DNA from: Muribaculaceae bacterium
Lineage (GTDB): Bacteria > Bacteroidota > Bacteroidia > Bacteroidales > Muribaculaceae
DNA length: 41,854 nucleotides
Assembly: GCA_029061225.1 (NCBI GenBank)
Contig: JAIDSM010000014.1
Location: 1-41,854, forward strand
Direction: 5' to 3'
Shown piece by piece: positions 1 to 6,877 of the stretch (within the stretch, counting starts at the first letter, position 1; each line of letters opens with the position of its first letter). The notes under the pieces were generated by a model. The model had not been told where the DNA came from and did no database searches. It saw only the letters and a program-made list of their open reading frames with translations. The position numbers and the translations under genes were made by a program.

Positions 1-75
1 AAAGACAGTCTTATTGGATATCTGACCAATTATAAGGGTGTTACATATCCGGTAGAATTGAAGGTTGTGCAGTAA
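1..75 (+). CDS. 3' end of an unknown protein (partial)
   Basis: An open frame runs from the first base to a TAA at 73-75 and encodes 24 residues ending in YPVELKVVQ. The start lies outside the window. The tail resembles in style the beta-strand segment YPVKLNLKK of the possible outer-membrane protein at 10685-12025, but it is too short to assign to a family. It lies 33 nt upstream of a lipoprotein gene on the same strand, so the two may be co-transcribed. No function can be given. Confidence 0.55.
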   Translation, partial: KDSLIGYLTNYKGVTYPVELKVVQ

Positions 76-108
76 TGGATTTTTAATCAAAAATAAAGTT
101 TAATTCAC

Positions 109-708
109 ATGAAACTAAAATCGTTATTATCAATCGCGGGCGTCGTTCTCTTCTTTGTCGGCGCCATCGTAAGCTGTGGGCCATCCAAGGCTGAGCGCGA
201 GGAGGCCGCGCGACAGGACTCCATCCGGATCGCCGATTCCATCGCTAAGGCCGAGGAAGAGGCAAGGCTGGCTGCAATTGAAGCCGCCCGTCAGGACTCA
301 ATAAGGATAGCTGAGGCTATAGCTAAAGCTGTTGAAGAAGCAAGACTGGCTGAAATTGAAGCAGCCCGCCGCAATTGGTGCGTAGGAAAGTGGTCAGGCC
401 AGTTAAACACAAGTATGAATGAAAAGTATGTCATACGCATATATGATGATCATACTTGTAAGATAAAGGCAGAGTGGTTCCATGGTGGTGTCAGAAGTTC
501 TGATTTTGAAGCCGATTGGGAACCTGTGTCGGAAAATATAATAAAAATATATGATTATGATGGCCATAATGAGGTTTTTCATGATAGTTTTAATGGTATC
601 AACGAAAGACGTATATCTCGTTGGAGTATGCATCTGAGGAACGATGGTGCATTTAGTCATGAGATATCAACTCTTGATAATCCCTCGGGATATCTCAATA
701 AGCAGTGA
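109..708 (+). CDS. Lipoprotein with duplicated alpha-helical repeat
   Basis: A 199-aa protein with a hydrophobic N-terminal segment (about residues 4-22) ending in a lipobox-like IVSC, with Cys23 as the probable lipidated residue. This suggests a Bacteroidota-type envelope lipoprotein. Residues 32-85 hold two consecutive copies of a 26-residue Ala/Glu/Arg-rich unit (EAARQDSIRIA...), which should form a charged helix or coiled coil. The C-terminal 110 residues contain WCVGKWSG and a beta-rich stretch reminiscent of a small lipocalin-like 'extent of reaction' domain; this is a weak impression only. It lies 33 nt after the partial gene at the window edge. The family was not recognised. The signal peptide and repeat are seen directly; the envelope location is inferred. 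Confidence 0.8.
   Translation: MKLKSLLSIAGVVLFFVGAIVSCGPSKAEREEAARQDSIRIADSIAKAEEEARLAAIEAARQDSIRIAEAIAKAVEEARLAEIEAARRNWCVGKWSGQLNTSMNEKYVIRIYDDHTCKIKAEWFHGGVRSSDFEADWEPVSENIIKIYDYDGHNEVFHDSFNGINERRISRWSMHLRNDGAFSHEISTLDNPSGYLNKQ
202..357 (+). repeat. Tandem 78-bp repeat inside the lipoprotein gene
   Basis: Two in-frame copies (202-279 and 280-357) encode nearly the same 26 residues, beginning EAARQDSIRIA and ending EEARLA(A/E)I. The copies use different synonymous codons at most positions. Copy 1 is GC-rich (gcc, cgg, atc) and copy 2 is AT-rich (gct, agg, ata). The duplication is therefore old and conserved at the protein level, not a recent slippage product. Confidence 0.85.
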
Positions 709-847
709 AAATACTATATAAATTCGAAATACCTTTCCATCTATCCAATATTGGCACATATCTCAAAAGAGTTGAGGATTACAGAAAGAAATATGATCTC
801 AAGTAGAAGCTACACCACTTACCCCACTGACAGACAAGTTAGTATCA

Positions 848-876
848 GTCCCATACTTCGCTATGAAGTATGGGAC
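848..876. terminator. Perfect 12-bp hairpin, terminator-like
   Basis: A perfect inverted repeat, 848-859 (gtcccatacttc) and 865-876 (gaagtatgggac), with a 5-nt loop gctat. It lies about 140 nt after the lipoprotein stop and is followed by a weak T/C-rich run, so it may end that transcript. It directly precedes copy 1 of the direct repeat that flanks the toxin-antitoxin genes. The rest of 709-1044 is AT-rich with no supported gene. Confidence 0.5.
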
Positions 877-882
877 GTCTCT

Positions 883-924
883 TTCTAATCCCTCAGGCAT
901 CCCAACGGCACTACCCAGACACCA
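883..924 (+). repeat. Direct repeat copy 1 flanking toxin-antitoxin module
   Basis: This 42-nt segment begins ttctaatccctcaggcatcc and matches 1916-1958 with three or four substitutions and one 1-nt indel. The two copies bracket the toxin-antitoxin pair, and each directly follows a small hairpin. Either it is an interspersed repeat family or it marks the ends of an inserted unit. Confidence 0.75.
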
Positions 925-1044
925 TCTTTCCTTTGATACGCGAATTCTCCAGCAAAAAAATTATACAATAAAATTGAACTTATTAATGAATATTGTATCT
1001 GTTTTTGCGTTATCTTAATATAAGGTTATAAACCGAAAATTACT

Positions 1045-1611
1045 ATGGTTAAAAATATTGAGGCCTTTGATGATATCACAGATGATGGCCGTTTATGGGC
1101 TGTCAAATACGATGGTGATAAAGATAATATACTGGACCTGTTGTTTGCTCAATGGGATGATGTTATATGGTTGCGATCATTTTTTAAGGAAAACATTAAT
1201 GACCTGCAGAATTATTTTAAAATTTCTGACGTTGATATTGCTATCGACATCACTGCTGAAGATAACGATATACTTCAACGTAAGATTCTTGATATATCTC
1301 CAGATGCAAATTTAGACGAGCTCTTCAGACCTTTACATAATTATCAATCTAAAGAGTTGCTTTTAAATAAAGAAAAAGCTAATCCTAAAACTCTTACTAA
1401 GCACAAATCTTGGCTGAGAATTTATGCTCTAAAACTTGAAGATGGATGTTACATAATTACAGGTGGAGCAATAAAACTAACTAAGACTATGCAGGAACGT
1501 GAACATACATTGGAAGAACTTTTGCGTCAAGAAAAGGTTCGTAATTTTCTATTGGAGAATAAAATCATAGATACCGGTAGTTTCATTGAATACCTTACTG
1601 AAACAAACTAA
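1045..1611 (+). CDS. Probable type II toxin (RelE/HigB-like)
   Basis: A 188-aa soluble protein with no signal peptide. The C-terminal third (about residues 122-188) has the strand pattern of the RelE/HigB and phage Gp49-like family: a basic SWLRIYALKL strand, then GCYIITGGAIKLTKTMQERE, then a helix. In that family this part forms the mRNA-cleaving core. It is longer than classic HigB (about 100-120 aa); the first ~110 residues are acidic and unassigned. A small HTH gene follows 12 nt downstream, in the toxin-first order typical of higBA pairs. It is visibly more AT-rich than its neighbours (the line at 1141 is 18/60 GC), and it is flanked by direct repeats. Both fit horizontal transfer. Assignment to the superfamily is inference from pattern, not from alignment. 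Confidence 0.6.
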   Translation: MVKNIEAFDDITDDGRLWAVKYDGDKDNILDLLFAQWDDVIWLRSFFKENINDLQNYFKISDVDIAIDITAEDNDILQRKILDISPDANLDELFRPLHNYQSKELLLNKEKANPKTLTKHKSWLRIYALKLEDGCYIITGGAIKLTKTMQEREHTLEELLRQEKVRNFLLENKIIDTGSFIEYLTETN

Positions 1612-1623
1612 AATTTAGAATTT

Positions 1624-1902
1624 ATGAATACCACAGCTGAAAGACTTCTTACATTCAAATCTAAAGTTCCCTCAAAATGGAGGGAGAATGCGTTGTTGCG
1701 TCTCAACAATCAGGAGGAAAGAAAGAAGGCAAGAAAACTTGCGATGAAAATTCTAAATTATATCGACGACATTGGAATGTCCAGTCATTCTTTTGCAGAA
1801 AGATTAGGAATTGATTATGAGACTCTGTTGCCAATCCTTAAAGGACACACACTTCCTTCTGAAGATTTGTCTAAAAAGATAAATGCTTTACTTATGCTTT
1901 AA
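1624..1902 (+). CDS. Probable HTH (XRE-type) antitoxin
   Basis: A 92-aa protein. Residues 53-92 read as a Cro/C1-type helix-turn-helix: SHSFAERLGIDYETLLPILKG, followed by SEDLSKKINALL. It matches the 'sla.rlgis...vs.ilnG' layout of XRE antitoxins. The N-terminal half is basic and helical (EERKKARKLAMKIL) and could be the toxin-binding or dimer segment. It starts 12 nt after the putative toxin gene and would be co-transcribed with it. In higBA-type systems the second gene encodes the repressor-antitoxin, which binds the operon promoter. A hairpin (aagcga / tcgctt, 1901-1917) overlaps the stop codon and could end transcription. Confidence 0.65.
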   Translation: MNTTAERLLTFKSKVPSKWRENALLRLNNQEERKKARKLAMKILNYIDDIGMSSHSFAERLGIDYETLLPILKGHTLPSEDLSKKINALLML

Positions 1903-1915
1903 GCGATACGTTCGC

Positions 1916-1958
1916 TTCTAATCCCTTAGGCATCCCAACGGCACTACTCGGGACACCA
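1916..1958 (+). repeat. Direct repeat copy 2 flanking toxin-antitoxin module
   Basis: This is the second copy of the repeat at 883-924, sharing the block aggcatcccaacggcacta. It begins inside the 3' arm of the small hairpin at the antitoxin stop codon. Confidence 0.75.
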
Positions 1959-2157
1959 GCTTTTCTCTTTGTTGTTTTTCTGCGCTGACGCACGGCCCGA
2001 TCATCAGCCTCGGACATCCTCCCGTCCCCTATGTCAGGGTCTGAGATAGTCAGCGAGCATGCTCGCCCCTTTCCCCCTCTGAAAGCTGACAGCCGCGACA
2101 TGACCGCATTCGTGGCTCTATACGCACCCCGGATCTCCTCCGGGATCAACTCGAAAA

Positions 2158-2196
2158 ACGTATAACGTCCAACGTAAAACGTCCAACGTCCAACGT
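2158..2196 (+). repeat. Iterated acgtccaacgt repeat
   Basis: Four imperfect units of an acgtccaacgt/acgtaaaacgt motif stand head to tail. An 18-nt stretch (2170-2187, caacgtaaaacgtccaac) recurs exactly, in inverted orientation, at 41260-41277 next to the AraC promoter. This fits a dispersed intergenic repeat family. Confidence 0.7.
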
Positions 2197-2201
2197 CTTT
2201 C

Positions 2202-2242
2202 AGGCATGCAGACCGGCTATGTGGTGACACGTCTGCATGCCT
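2202..2242 (+). terminator. 12-bp stem hairpin followed by T-rich run
   Basis: A perfect inverted repeat, aggcatgcagac (2202-2213) and gtctgcatgcct (2231-2242), with a 17-nt loop, followed on the plus strand by tcttttatttta. It has the shape of an intrinsic terminator. It would insulate the tubulin-like operon from transcription coming from the toxin-antitoxin side. Confidence 0.6.
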
Positions 2243-2388
2243 TCTTTTATTTTACTCAACACTCGAACATGCTTAAGTTGCGATTTTAGGATTTCACTCT
2301 CCGCCTCTTCGCTGAGTAAAAAACTTCTGTGCCGATCTGCTGGTTCCTCAGGTTGCAACGCTTCTTTCCTGAATTTCGTCAGAAAAAA

Positions 2389-2420
2389 TTTGCATATCCC
2401 ACTCAAAATTATTAATTTTG
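2389..2420 (+). promoter_or_regulatory. Promoter of the tubulin-like operon
   Basis: A TTTG at 2389-2392, a 20-nt spacer and TAATTTTG at 2413-2420 match the Bacteroidota primary-sigma consensus exactly. Transcription should begin near 2427, giving a leader of about 73 nt before the first gene. The 12 bases aaatttgcatat spanning the -33 element (2386-2397) recur at the promoter of the next operon (12924-12935). Confidence 0.75.
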
Positions 2421-2499
2421 CAAGTCTTTCAAGCGGATTGTCGGCATCGTATTCCGTTGCCGGATCTGTCAATTTTGATTTTGAAACTGAATTCTTATA

Positions 2500-3048
2500 A
2501 TGTTTGATTTCATCTATTGCGGATTCTGGAGCGTCCTGGGTGGACTGCTTGTGTCGCTGGTCATTGCCGGCGGCTTGTTGGCATATTCCACGCAGTATAC
2601 CAAAAGAGGTCGCGTAGAGCCGCTTCCGCTGGTCTTCTGCGGAATCCTCTTCTGCCTGCTCTTCTTTCAGATGACCCTGATGTTCGGAGCCTTTAAAAGC
2701 AAGAGTTTCGCAATGGATTTCATCACCGCATGCAACTTCCAGTTTGGCGACGCGATCGACGGCCGCGAGCTTAAGAGCCAGATGTCCATACTGATCAGGG
2801 AGAATCCCTTGGTGTCGTTCTTCATCGATTACAGCGATCTTGAAGACTTTGACTGGTCAAGGCCCATTCAGTCGCTCCGGAGTGTCATCGGCAGAGAATA
2901 CAATTGGTATATCTTCCGTCGCATCGTATGGTCGGTGGTTTTCCTTGCGATCGCATTCGTAGGCGTCATGATGACATCCGGCGGTTCCCGCAGATCAAGA
3001 AGGCGCAGGAGATCATACAGCTTCGATGATGATTTTGACTTTGACTAA
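2500..3048 (+). CDS. Small inner-membrane protein, first gene of tubulin-like operon
   Basis: A 182-aa protein with three apparent membrane segments: about residues 9-29 (SVLGGLLVSLVIAGGLLAY), 44-64 (PLVFCGILFCLLFFQMTLMFG) and 142-161 (WSVVFLAIAFVGVMM). The 75-residue stretch between TM2 and TM3 is polar and ends near a REYNWYIFRR boundary. The C-terminus is striking: a run of arginines (SRRSRRRRRS) directly followed by an acidic/aromatic tail, DDDFDFD. No known family was recognised. It lies 19 nt before the tubulin-like gene and just after the operon promoter. The highly charged, probably cytosolic tail makes it a plausible membrane anchor for the tubulin-like protein (inference). Confidence 0.8.
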   Translation: MFDFIYCGFWSVLGGLLVSLVIAGGLLAYSTQYTKRGRVEPLPLVFCGILFCLLFFQMTLMFGAFKSKSFAMDFITACNFQFGDAIDGRELKSQMSILIRENPLVSFFIDYSDLEDFDWSRPIQSLRSVIGREYNWYIFRRIVWSVVFLAIAFVGVMMTSGGSRRSRRRRRSYSFDDDFDFD

Positions 3049-3067
3049 CTAATACAAATATATATAC

Positions 3068-6000
3068 ATGGCAACCAACCATCTTATAATAGGACTCGGA
3101 GGAACGGGTGGAAAAGTCATCCGCGAGTTCCGTAAAAGATACTTTGAAGACTTCAAGGATCTTAATCCCCACAACGATGTGTTTGTGGATTATCTTTACG
3201 TGGATTCGTCGGAAGACGATCTTAACTCTAAGAGTCAGTGGAAGGTACTCGGCAATGACGTGTCTCTCTCCACGGCCCAGAAGGTGTCTACGCAGGGCAT
3301 CAGCCTCTCGGTGCTTCAGGAACTCAATCACTATCCTACGCTTAACAGCTTCATAAACCGAAGCGATGTCCCCATGATCGAGGCATCGCTCGGCAAACTC
3401 ATCGACGCGGGTATAGGCGGCCAGAGAAGAAGACTGGGCCGAATCCTTTTCGCAAACCATATAAATGGCGAGCGCGGAGTGGCGCAGTCGCTGGAAAACG
3501 CCGTGAGAAACCTTACGACGCGCTCAAACACCGCAGAGGTACACTTCCATGTGGTGGCAGGTCTGGCCGGTGGCACCGGTTCCGGCTCCATCATAGATAT
3601 GATCGCGCAGATTCGCAAGCATTACCCCTACAGCATTACGGGCACAAAATATTCTGTACATCTGTATCTCTATGTCCCGGAGAATACAATCGCCAACGCC
3701 TCGCACAATTCCGGCTTCTATCAGGCCAACGGATATGCGGCCCTTATGGAGCTGAACGCCATGAGCGTAGGTCAATATCTCCCCGTCGACGTGGCAGGCG
3801 AGAAGAATATTGACGGTTCGAGCAAGAGGATCGACAGCGACAGCCCGTTTGAAGTAGCCTATCTCTTCTCGAATACCAACGAAAACGGACACATCCTCGA
3901 CTTGGGTAATGGCATTCCCAAGATGGTTGCCGACTTCCTGTTTCATAAGACGGTCAGCTCGGGAGCGGAAGGATCACAGTCCAAGATGCGCAGGCTTGAG
4001 ACCAATGAAAACGACGGCGCCGAGCCTGAGATTGACGCTGCCGGACGTCCCAACAGAAGCCGCAGGTTTATGAGCTTCGGTGTCACCCGTGTAATCTATC
4101 CGGAAACGGAGATTCAGGAGTTCATGACATTCCGCAACGCCCAGCAGGGCGCCCGCCAGATGCTCTTCAACTCATGGGAGGAGGGCATCGGTTTCGGCGA
4201 GACCACGCGTGAAGCAATCGGCCTCGGCCTCAATGATAAGATAAGGTCGAAGGAAGGTCGCGAGGCAATCCGTATGACAGATGAGTACCTGACTCTCTCC
4301 AGGCCTATCGTGGAGACTGAGACTTCCAAGCTCTGGAAGGATATCTCCAAGACCTGGAACGGACACAAGGAGCGTTTCATTCAGAAGATACTTGATGAGA
4401 AAGAACGCGAGGAATGGATCGGCTCATTCGTGCGCAAGATGGATGAATATTTTGATTCCGGTTTCCGTACGCACGGCGTGAAGCGGTTCTATGAGATTCA
4501 GGATAAGGAACGCTTCAAGTATGCCAAGGATCTTGTGCGCGGTGTGGAGCGTCAGCTGTTCGACAAATGGGCCAACGGAGATATGAGCGCGATGGAGGCC
4601 GAGGAGTATGTACGTATCCTTGACGAGGATTGCCGCGAACGCATGATGACCGACGTTCCCAAGAAGAAGGCGCAGCTCACCGAGAGGATCAAGAAGATCA
4701 AGGCTCAGGTCAGGGAAATACGTGAGGAGTGGAACAATATCGGTTTCTTCGGTAAACTCTTCAAGAGCAAGCCCGAAAACGTATTCAACGACTTTGCGTC
4801 AGGCGAGACACAGCTGTATATATCGAATACAATGCTCGTTGCGTACGACTTCGAACTCGGCATGCTGAGCGCGATACTTCAGGAACTTGAGACTCTGAAG
4901 GCAAACATCAAGGATTGGGAGCGGATACTCAATGACATCTACGAGGAATTCACACGCGAGGCCGGCAACCGTTGCACAGACCGAGCCGCAGTGACCGATA
5001 TAAATCTCAAGGAATACAACCGCGACATGGTCGTTGAGATGACCGATAGTTTTGTGCGTAACAAAGACAAACAGCTTGCCAACGCCGCTGCTATCAGAAA
5101 CGCTATCGTCAATCTGCTCGGCAACGAGGAGGCGCGCGGTTTCTCAAATATCTCCAACCGCCTCGGCGTGGACACCATCGTGGATGAGATCCTGAGGATC
5201 TGCTCGATCAATGTGGCGCAGGAGGTCGACGAGCTCGCTATAGCTAATTCCCGCTACAAGGTATTGAATGTAAATATCCTTGAGAAACTGCACGAGGAAC
5301 TGAACACTAATGAGAAGCTTAAGGCTTTCGCCGAGAAACTCGTGAAGGCATCCAAGACTTTCCTTCAGTTCAATTCTCAGGAAGTAAGCAAGTCTTCCGG
5401 CGGAAAGGTGACCAATTCCCGATCGATGCTTCAGCTCGCCCTTCCGGAGATGCCGGAGGATCCAAGCGGATTCAGGGAGAAATTCATCAACGCCTTCTCA
5501 GAGGCATGTCCCGGATTCAACCGCGCGGAGGATGTTTCGGTCAATCCGAAGGTCAACGAGATTGTTGTGGTGGCCGCCAAGTCAGGATTCCCACTACGCC
5601 ACATAGACAACGTGAAGACAGTACGTGAGGCTTATCTGAAGGCTACTACAGACTCTAAGGAAGGGGCGATGAATAAGTATGTGCTCCATACGGAGACATT
5701 CGCTCAGGAACTCCCGTCTCTCTTCGAGATGAGCCAGCAGGAGATCGGCACTAAGTTCCTTTCGTCAGTAATTCTGGCTAAGGCACTCGGAATCATTAAG
5801 GAAGTGGAGGATCCCGAGACGCAGCGCAGGTATCATGCTTTGGTGACTACCGATGAATGGGGCTTCGACGTCTACAACGAGGTGGGAGGAAAGGATTTCG
5901 TCTCGATCCTCGACCATGTGAAAGGAGACTTCGACTTAGCCCTGAAGGTCGATAATGCCGTCAAGGCCAAGCTCGCTTCCGATTACCGCAGCAACGACAG

Positions 6001-6145
6001 CAAGAAGCAGCTCCAGCAGGAGATCATAGCGATGCTCAAGGAGTTTGTCCTTCCTGCATATGGAGGCAATCCTATGTCCAAGGGGTTCAAGGAAGCCCAG
6101 GATGAGTGCCGCAAGATATTTTCCAATGAATTGAAACTACTTTAA
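3068..6145 (+). CDS. Large tubulin/FtsZ-superfamily protein (Tubulin_2-like)
   Basis: A 1025-aa soluble protein. Residues 9-17 (GLGGTGGKV) form the glycine-rich T1 nucleotide loop after a first beta strand. VDYLYVDSSEDDL (about 40-52) fits the T2 strand. Residues 168-174, GGTGSGS after VVAGLA, are the tubulin signature (T4 phosphate loop, GGGTGSG). AGIGGQRRRLGR (about 114-125) lies where the T3 region is expected. The conserved-looking FGVTRVIYP (about 338-346) is typical of the large tubulin-like Pfam family often annotated 'tubulin-like doman-containing protein'. Residues 520-560 are a Lys/Glu/Arg helix, probably coiled coil; the last ~450 residues are helical and unassigned. FtsZ is about 400 aa, so more than half of this protein is extra. 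No canonical T7 catalytic loop (NxDxxD) was found, so GTP hydrolysis is uncertain. No TM segment is present. It is second in the operon. Confidence 0.85.
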   Translation: MATNHLIIGLGGTGGKVIREFRKRYFEDFKDLNPHNDVFVDYLYVDSSEDDLNSKSQWKVLGNDVSLSTAQKVSTQGISLSVLQELNHYPTLNSFINRSDVPMIEASLGKLIDAGIGGQRRRLGRILFANHINGERGVAQSLENAVRNLTTRSNTAEVHFHVVAGLAGGTGSGSIIDMIAQIRKHYPYSITGTKYSVHLYLYVPENTIANASHNSGFYQANGYAALMELNAMSVGQYLPVDVAGEKNIDGSSKRIDSDSPFEVAYLFSNTNENGHILDLGNGIPKMVADFLFHKTVSSGAEGSQSKMRRLETNENDGAEPEIDAAGRPNRSRRFMSFGVTRVIYPETEIQEFMTFRNAQQGARQMLFNSWEEGIGFGETTREAIGLGLNDKIRSKEGREAIRMTDEYLTLSRPIVETETSKLWKDISKTWNGHKERFIQKILDEKEREEWIGSFVRKMDEYFDSGFRTHGVKRFYEIQDKERFKYAKDLVRGVERQLFDKWANGDMSAMEAEEYVRILDEDCRERMMTDVPKKKAQLTERIKKIKAQVREIREEWNNIGFFGKLFKSKPENVFNDFASGETQLYISNTMLVAYDFELGMLSAILQELETLKANIKDWERILNDIYEEFTREAGNRCTDRAAVTDINLKEYNRDMVVEMTDSFVRNKDKQLANAAAIRNAIVNLLGNEEARGFSNISNRLGVDTIVDEILRICSINVAQEVDELAIANSRYKVLNVNILEKLHEELNTNEKLKAFAEKLVKASKTFLQFNSQEVSKSSGGKVTNSRSMLQLALPEMPEDPSGFREKFINAFSEACPGFNRAEDVSVNPKVNEIVVVAAKSGFPLRHIDNVKTVREAYLKATTDSKEGAMNKYVLHTETFAQELPSLFEMSQQEIGTKFLSSVILAKALGIIKEVEDPETQRRYHALVTTDEWGFDVYNEVGGKDFVSILDHVKGDFDLALKVDNAVKAKLASDYRSNDSKKQLQQEIIAMLKEFVLPAYGGNPMSKGFKEAQDECRKIFSNELKLL

Positions 6146-6155
6146 AATTTTTGTT

Positions 6156-6875
6156 ATGGCTTTAAAGAAAGGAAAGTGTACCAACTATGATGGATGCACA
6201 AAGGCGGACAGGGATGAAATCATCGAGGTGGATGAATTTGATGATTTCGTGTGTCCGGAGTGCGGTAAACCCCTTGAAGCGCTCGAATCCCGGAAAAAGA
6301 AGAAAAAGAACGACAAGGATAAGAATAAGATGTTGTTCATCATCGGAGGCTCGGTCGTAGCCCTCGGCATCATCGGCGCGATCGTGTTCGCATTGATCGG
6401 CAGCAAGGAGGAAGAGGAAATCAAGCCTTTTGAGACTGAAACAGCTCCAGCCGACAGTGTCGACGTGAAGAAGGATGAGGTGACCAACCGCAACGATACC
6501 CTCGTGATCAAGATAGAGGGTCAGCAGGAAGGCGAGGAAGCTGAGGCGGTGCAGGAAGTTCCGGCTGTCAAGGAGACTCCTGTGGCCAAACCGGTGGCGC
6601 CCGCTAAACCGGCTGCAACCACTCCGGCTCAACCTTCCACCCATAAGCTCGGCTACGGCACTTGGACTGGAGGCATGAAAAACGGCCAGCCTCACGGTAC
6701 CGGAACGCTCACTTACTCTACTTCGCGCACCATTGACGAGCGCGACTCAAAGGGTCGTGTAGCCCAGCCGGGTGAATACGTGGTAGGAGAGTGGGACAAC
6801 GGCCATCTCGTCCAGGGTCGTTGGTTTAAGAATGACGGCTCCAAGGAAGCCATTATAATTGGTAAGGCCGGTTGA
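6156..6875 (+). CDS. Zinc-ribbon, single-TM, MORN-repeat protein
   Basis: A 239-aa protein with a clear modular layout. Residues 8-37 hold a zinc ribbon with Cys8, Cys14 and a CPEC pair (Cys33, Cys36). A run of lysines and acidic residues follows (48-58). A single membrane span covers about 59-80 (MLFIIGGSVVALGIIGAIVF). Residues 81-165 are an acidic, then Pro/Ala/Thr-rich linker. The C-terminus has MORN-type repeats (GYGTWTGGMKNGQPHGTGTLTY, split here as GYGTWTGGM and NGQPHGTGTLTY, then GEYVVGEWDNGHLVQGRW). The positive-inside rule puts the zinc ribbon in the cytosol and the MORN part in the periplasm. It starts 10 nt after the tubulin-like gene. It could bridge the cytosolic polymer to periplasmic partners (inference). 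Confidence 0.8.
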   Translation: MALKKGKCTNYDGCTKADRDEIIEVDEFDDFVCPECGKPLEALESRKKKKKNDKDKNKMLFIIGGSVVALGIIGAIVFALIGSKEEEEIKPFETETAPADSVDVKKDEVTNRNDTLVIKIEGQQEGEEAEAVQEVPAVKETPVAKPVAPAKPAATTPAQPSTHKLGYGTWTGGMKNGQPHGTGTLTYSTSRTIDERDSKGRVAQPGEYVVGEWDNGHLVQGRWFKNDGSKEAIIIGKAG

Positions 6876-6877
6876 AT

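Larger units (their letters stand above)
1903..2388. other. Non-coding, repeat-rich spacer
   Basis: No convincing gene is seen in about 490 bp. From about 1980 to 2160 the sequence is more GC-rich than the surrounding DNA and contains short palindromes (cgagcatgctcg at 2056-2067; a ccgga...tccgg arrangement near 2127-2143). It then passes into an iterated acgtccaacgt motif and a strong hairpin. The open frames here (for example 1892-2230 minus) are rich in Arg/Ser with no domain and overlap repeats, so I treat them as non-coding. It resembles an interspersed intergenic repeat or the remnant of an element. Confidence 0.5.

Noticed and set aside
1045..1902. Insertion sequence or transposase at the repeat-flanked segment
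   Set aside because: Neither gene has a DDE or HUH transposase motif, and the flanking repeats are direct and long rather than short target duplications with inverted ends.
1892..2230. 112-codon minus-strand frame with Arg/Ser-rich product
   Set aside because: It overlaps the antitoxin stop, the direct repeat and the iterated acgtccaacgt motif. The product has no domain and the composition is that of repeat DNA.
2200..2472. 90-codon minus-strand frame before the tubulin-like operon
   Set aside because: It runs through the terminator-like hairpin and the operon promoter, and no family or signal is visible.
3068..6145. Assignment of the tubulin-like gene as ftsZ
   Set aside because: The length (1025 aa), the absent T7 loop, the absent C-terminal FtsA/ZipA-binding peptide and the non-division neighbours all differ from ftsZ.
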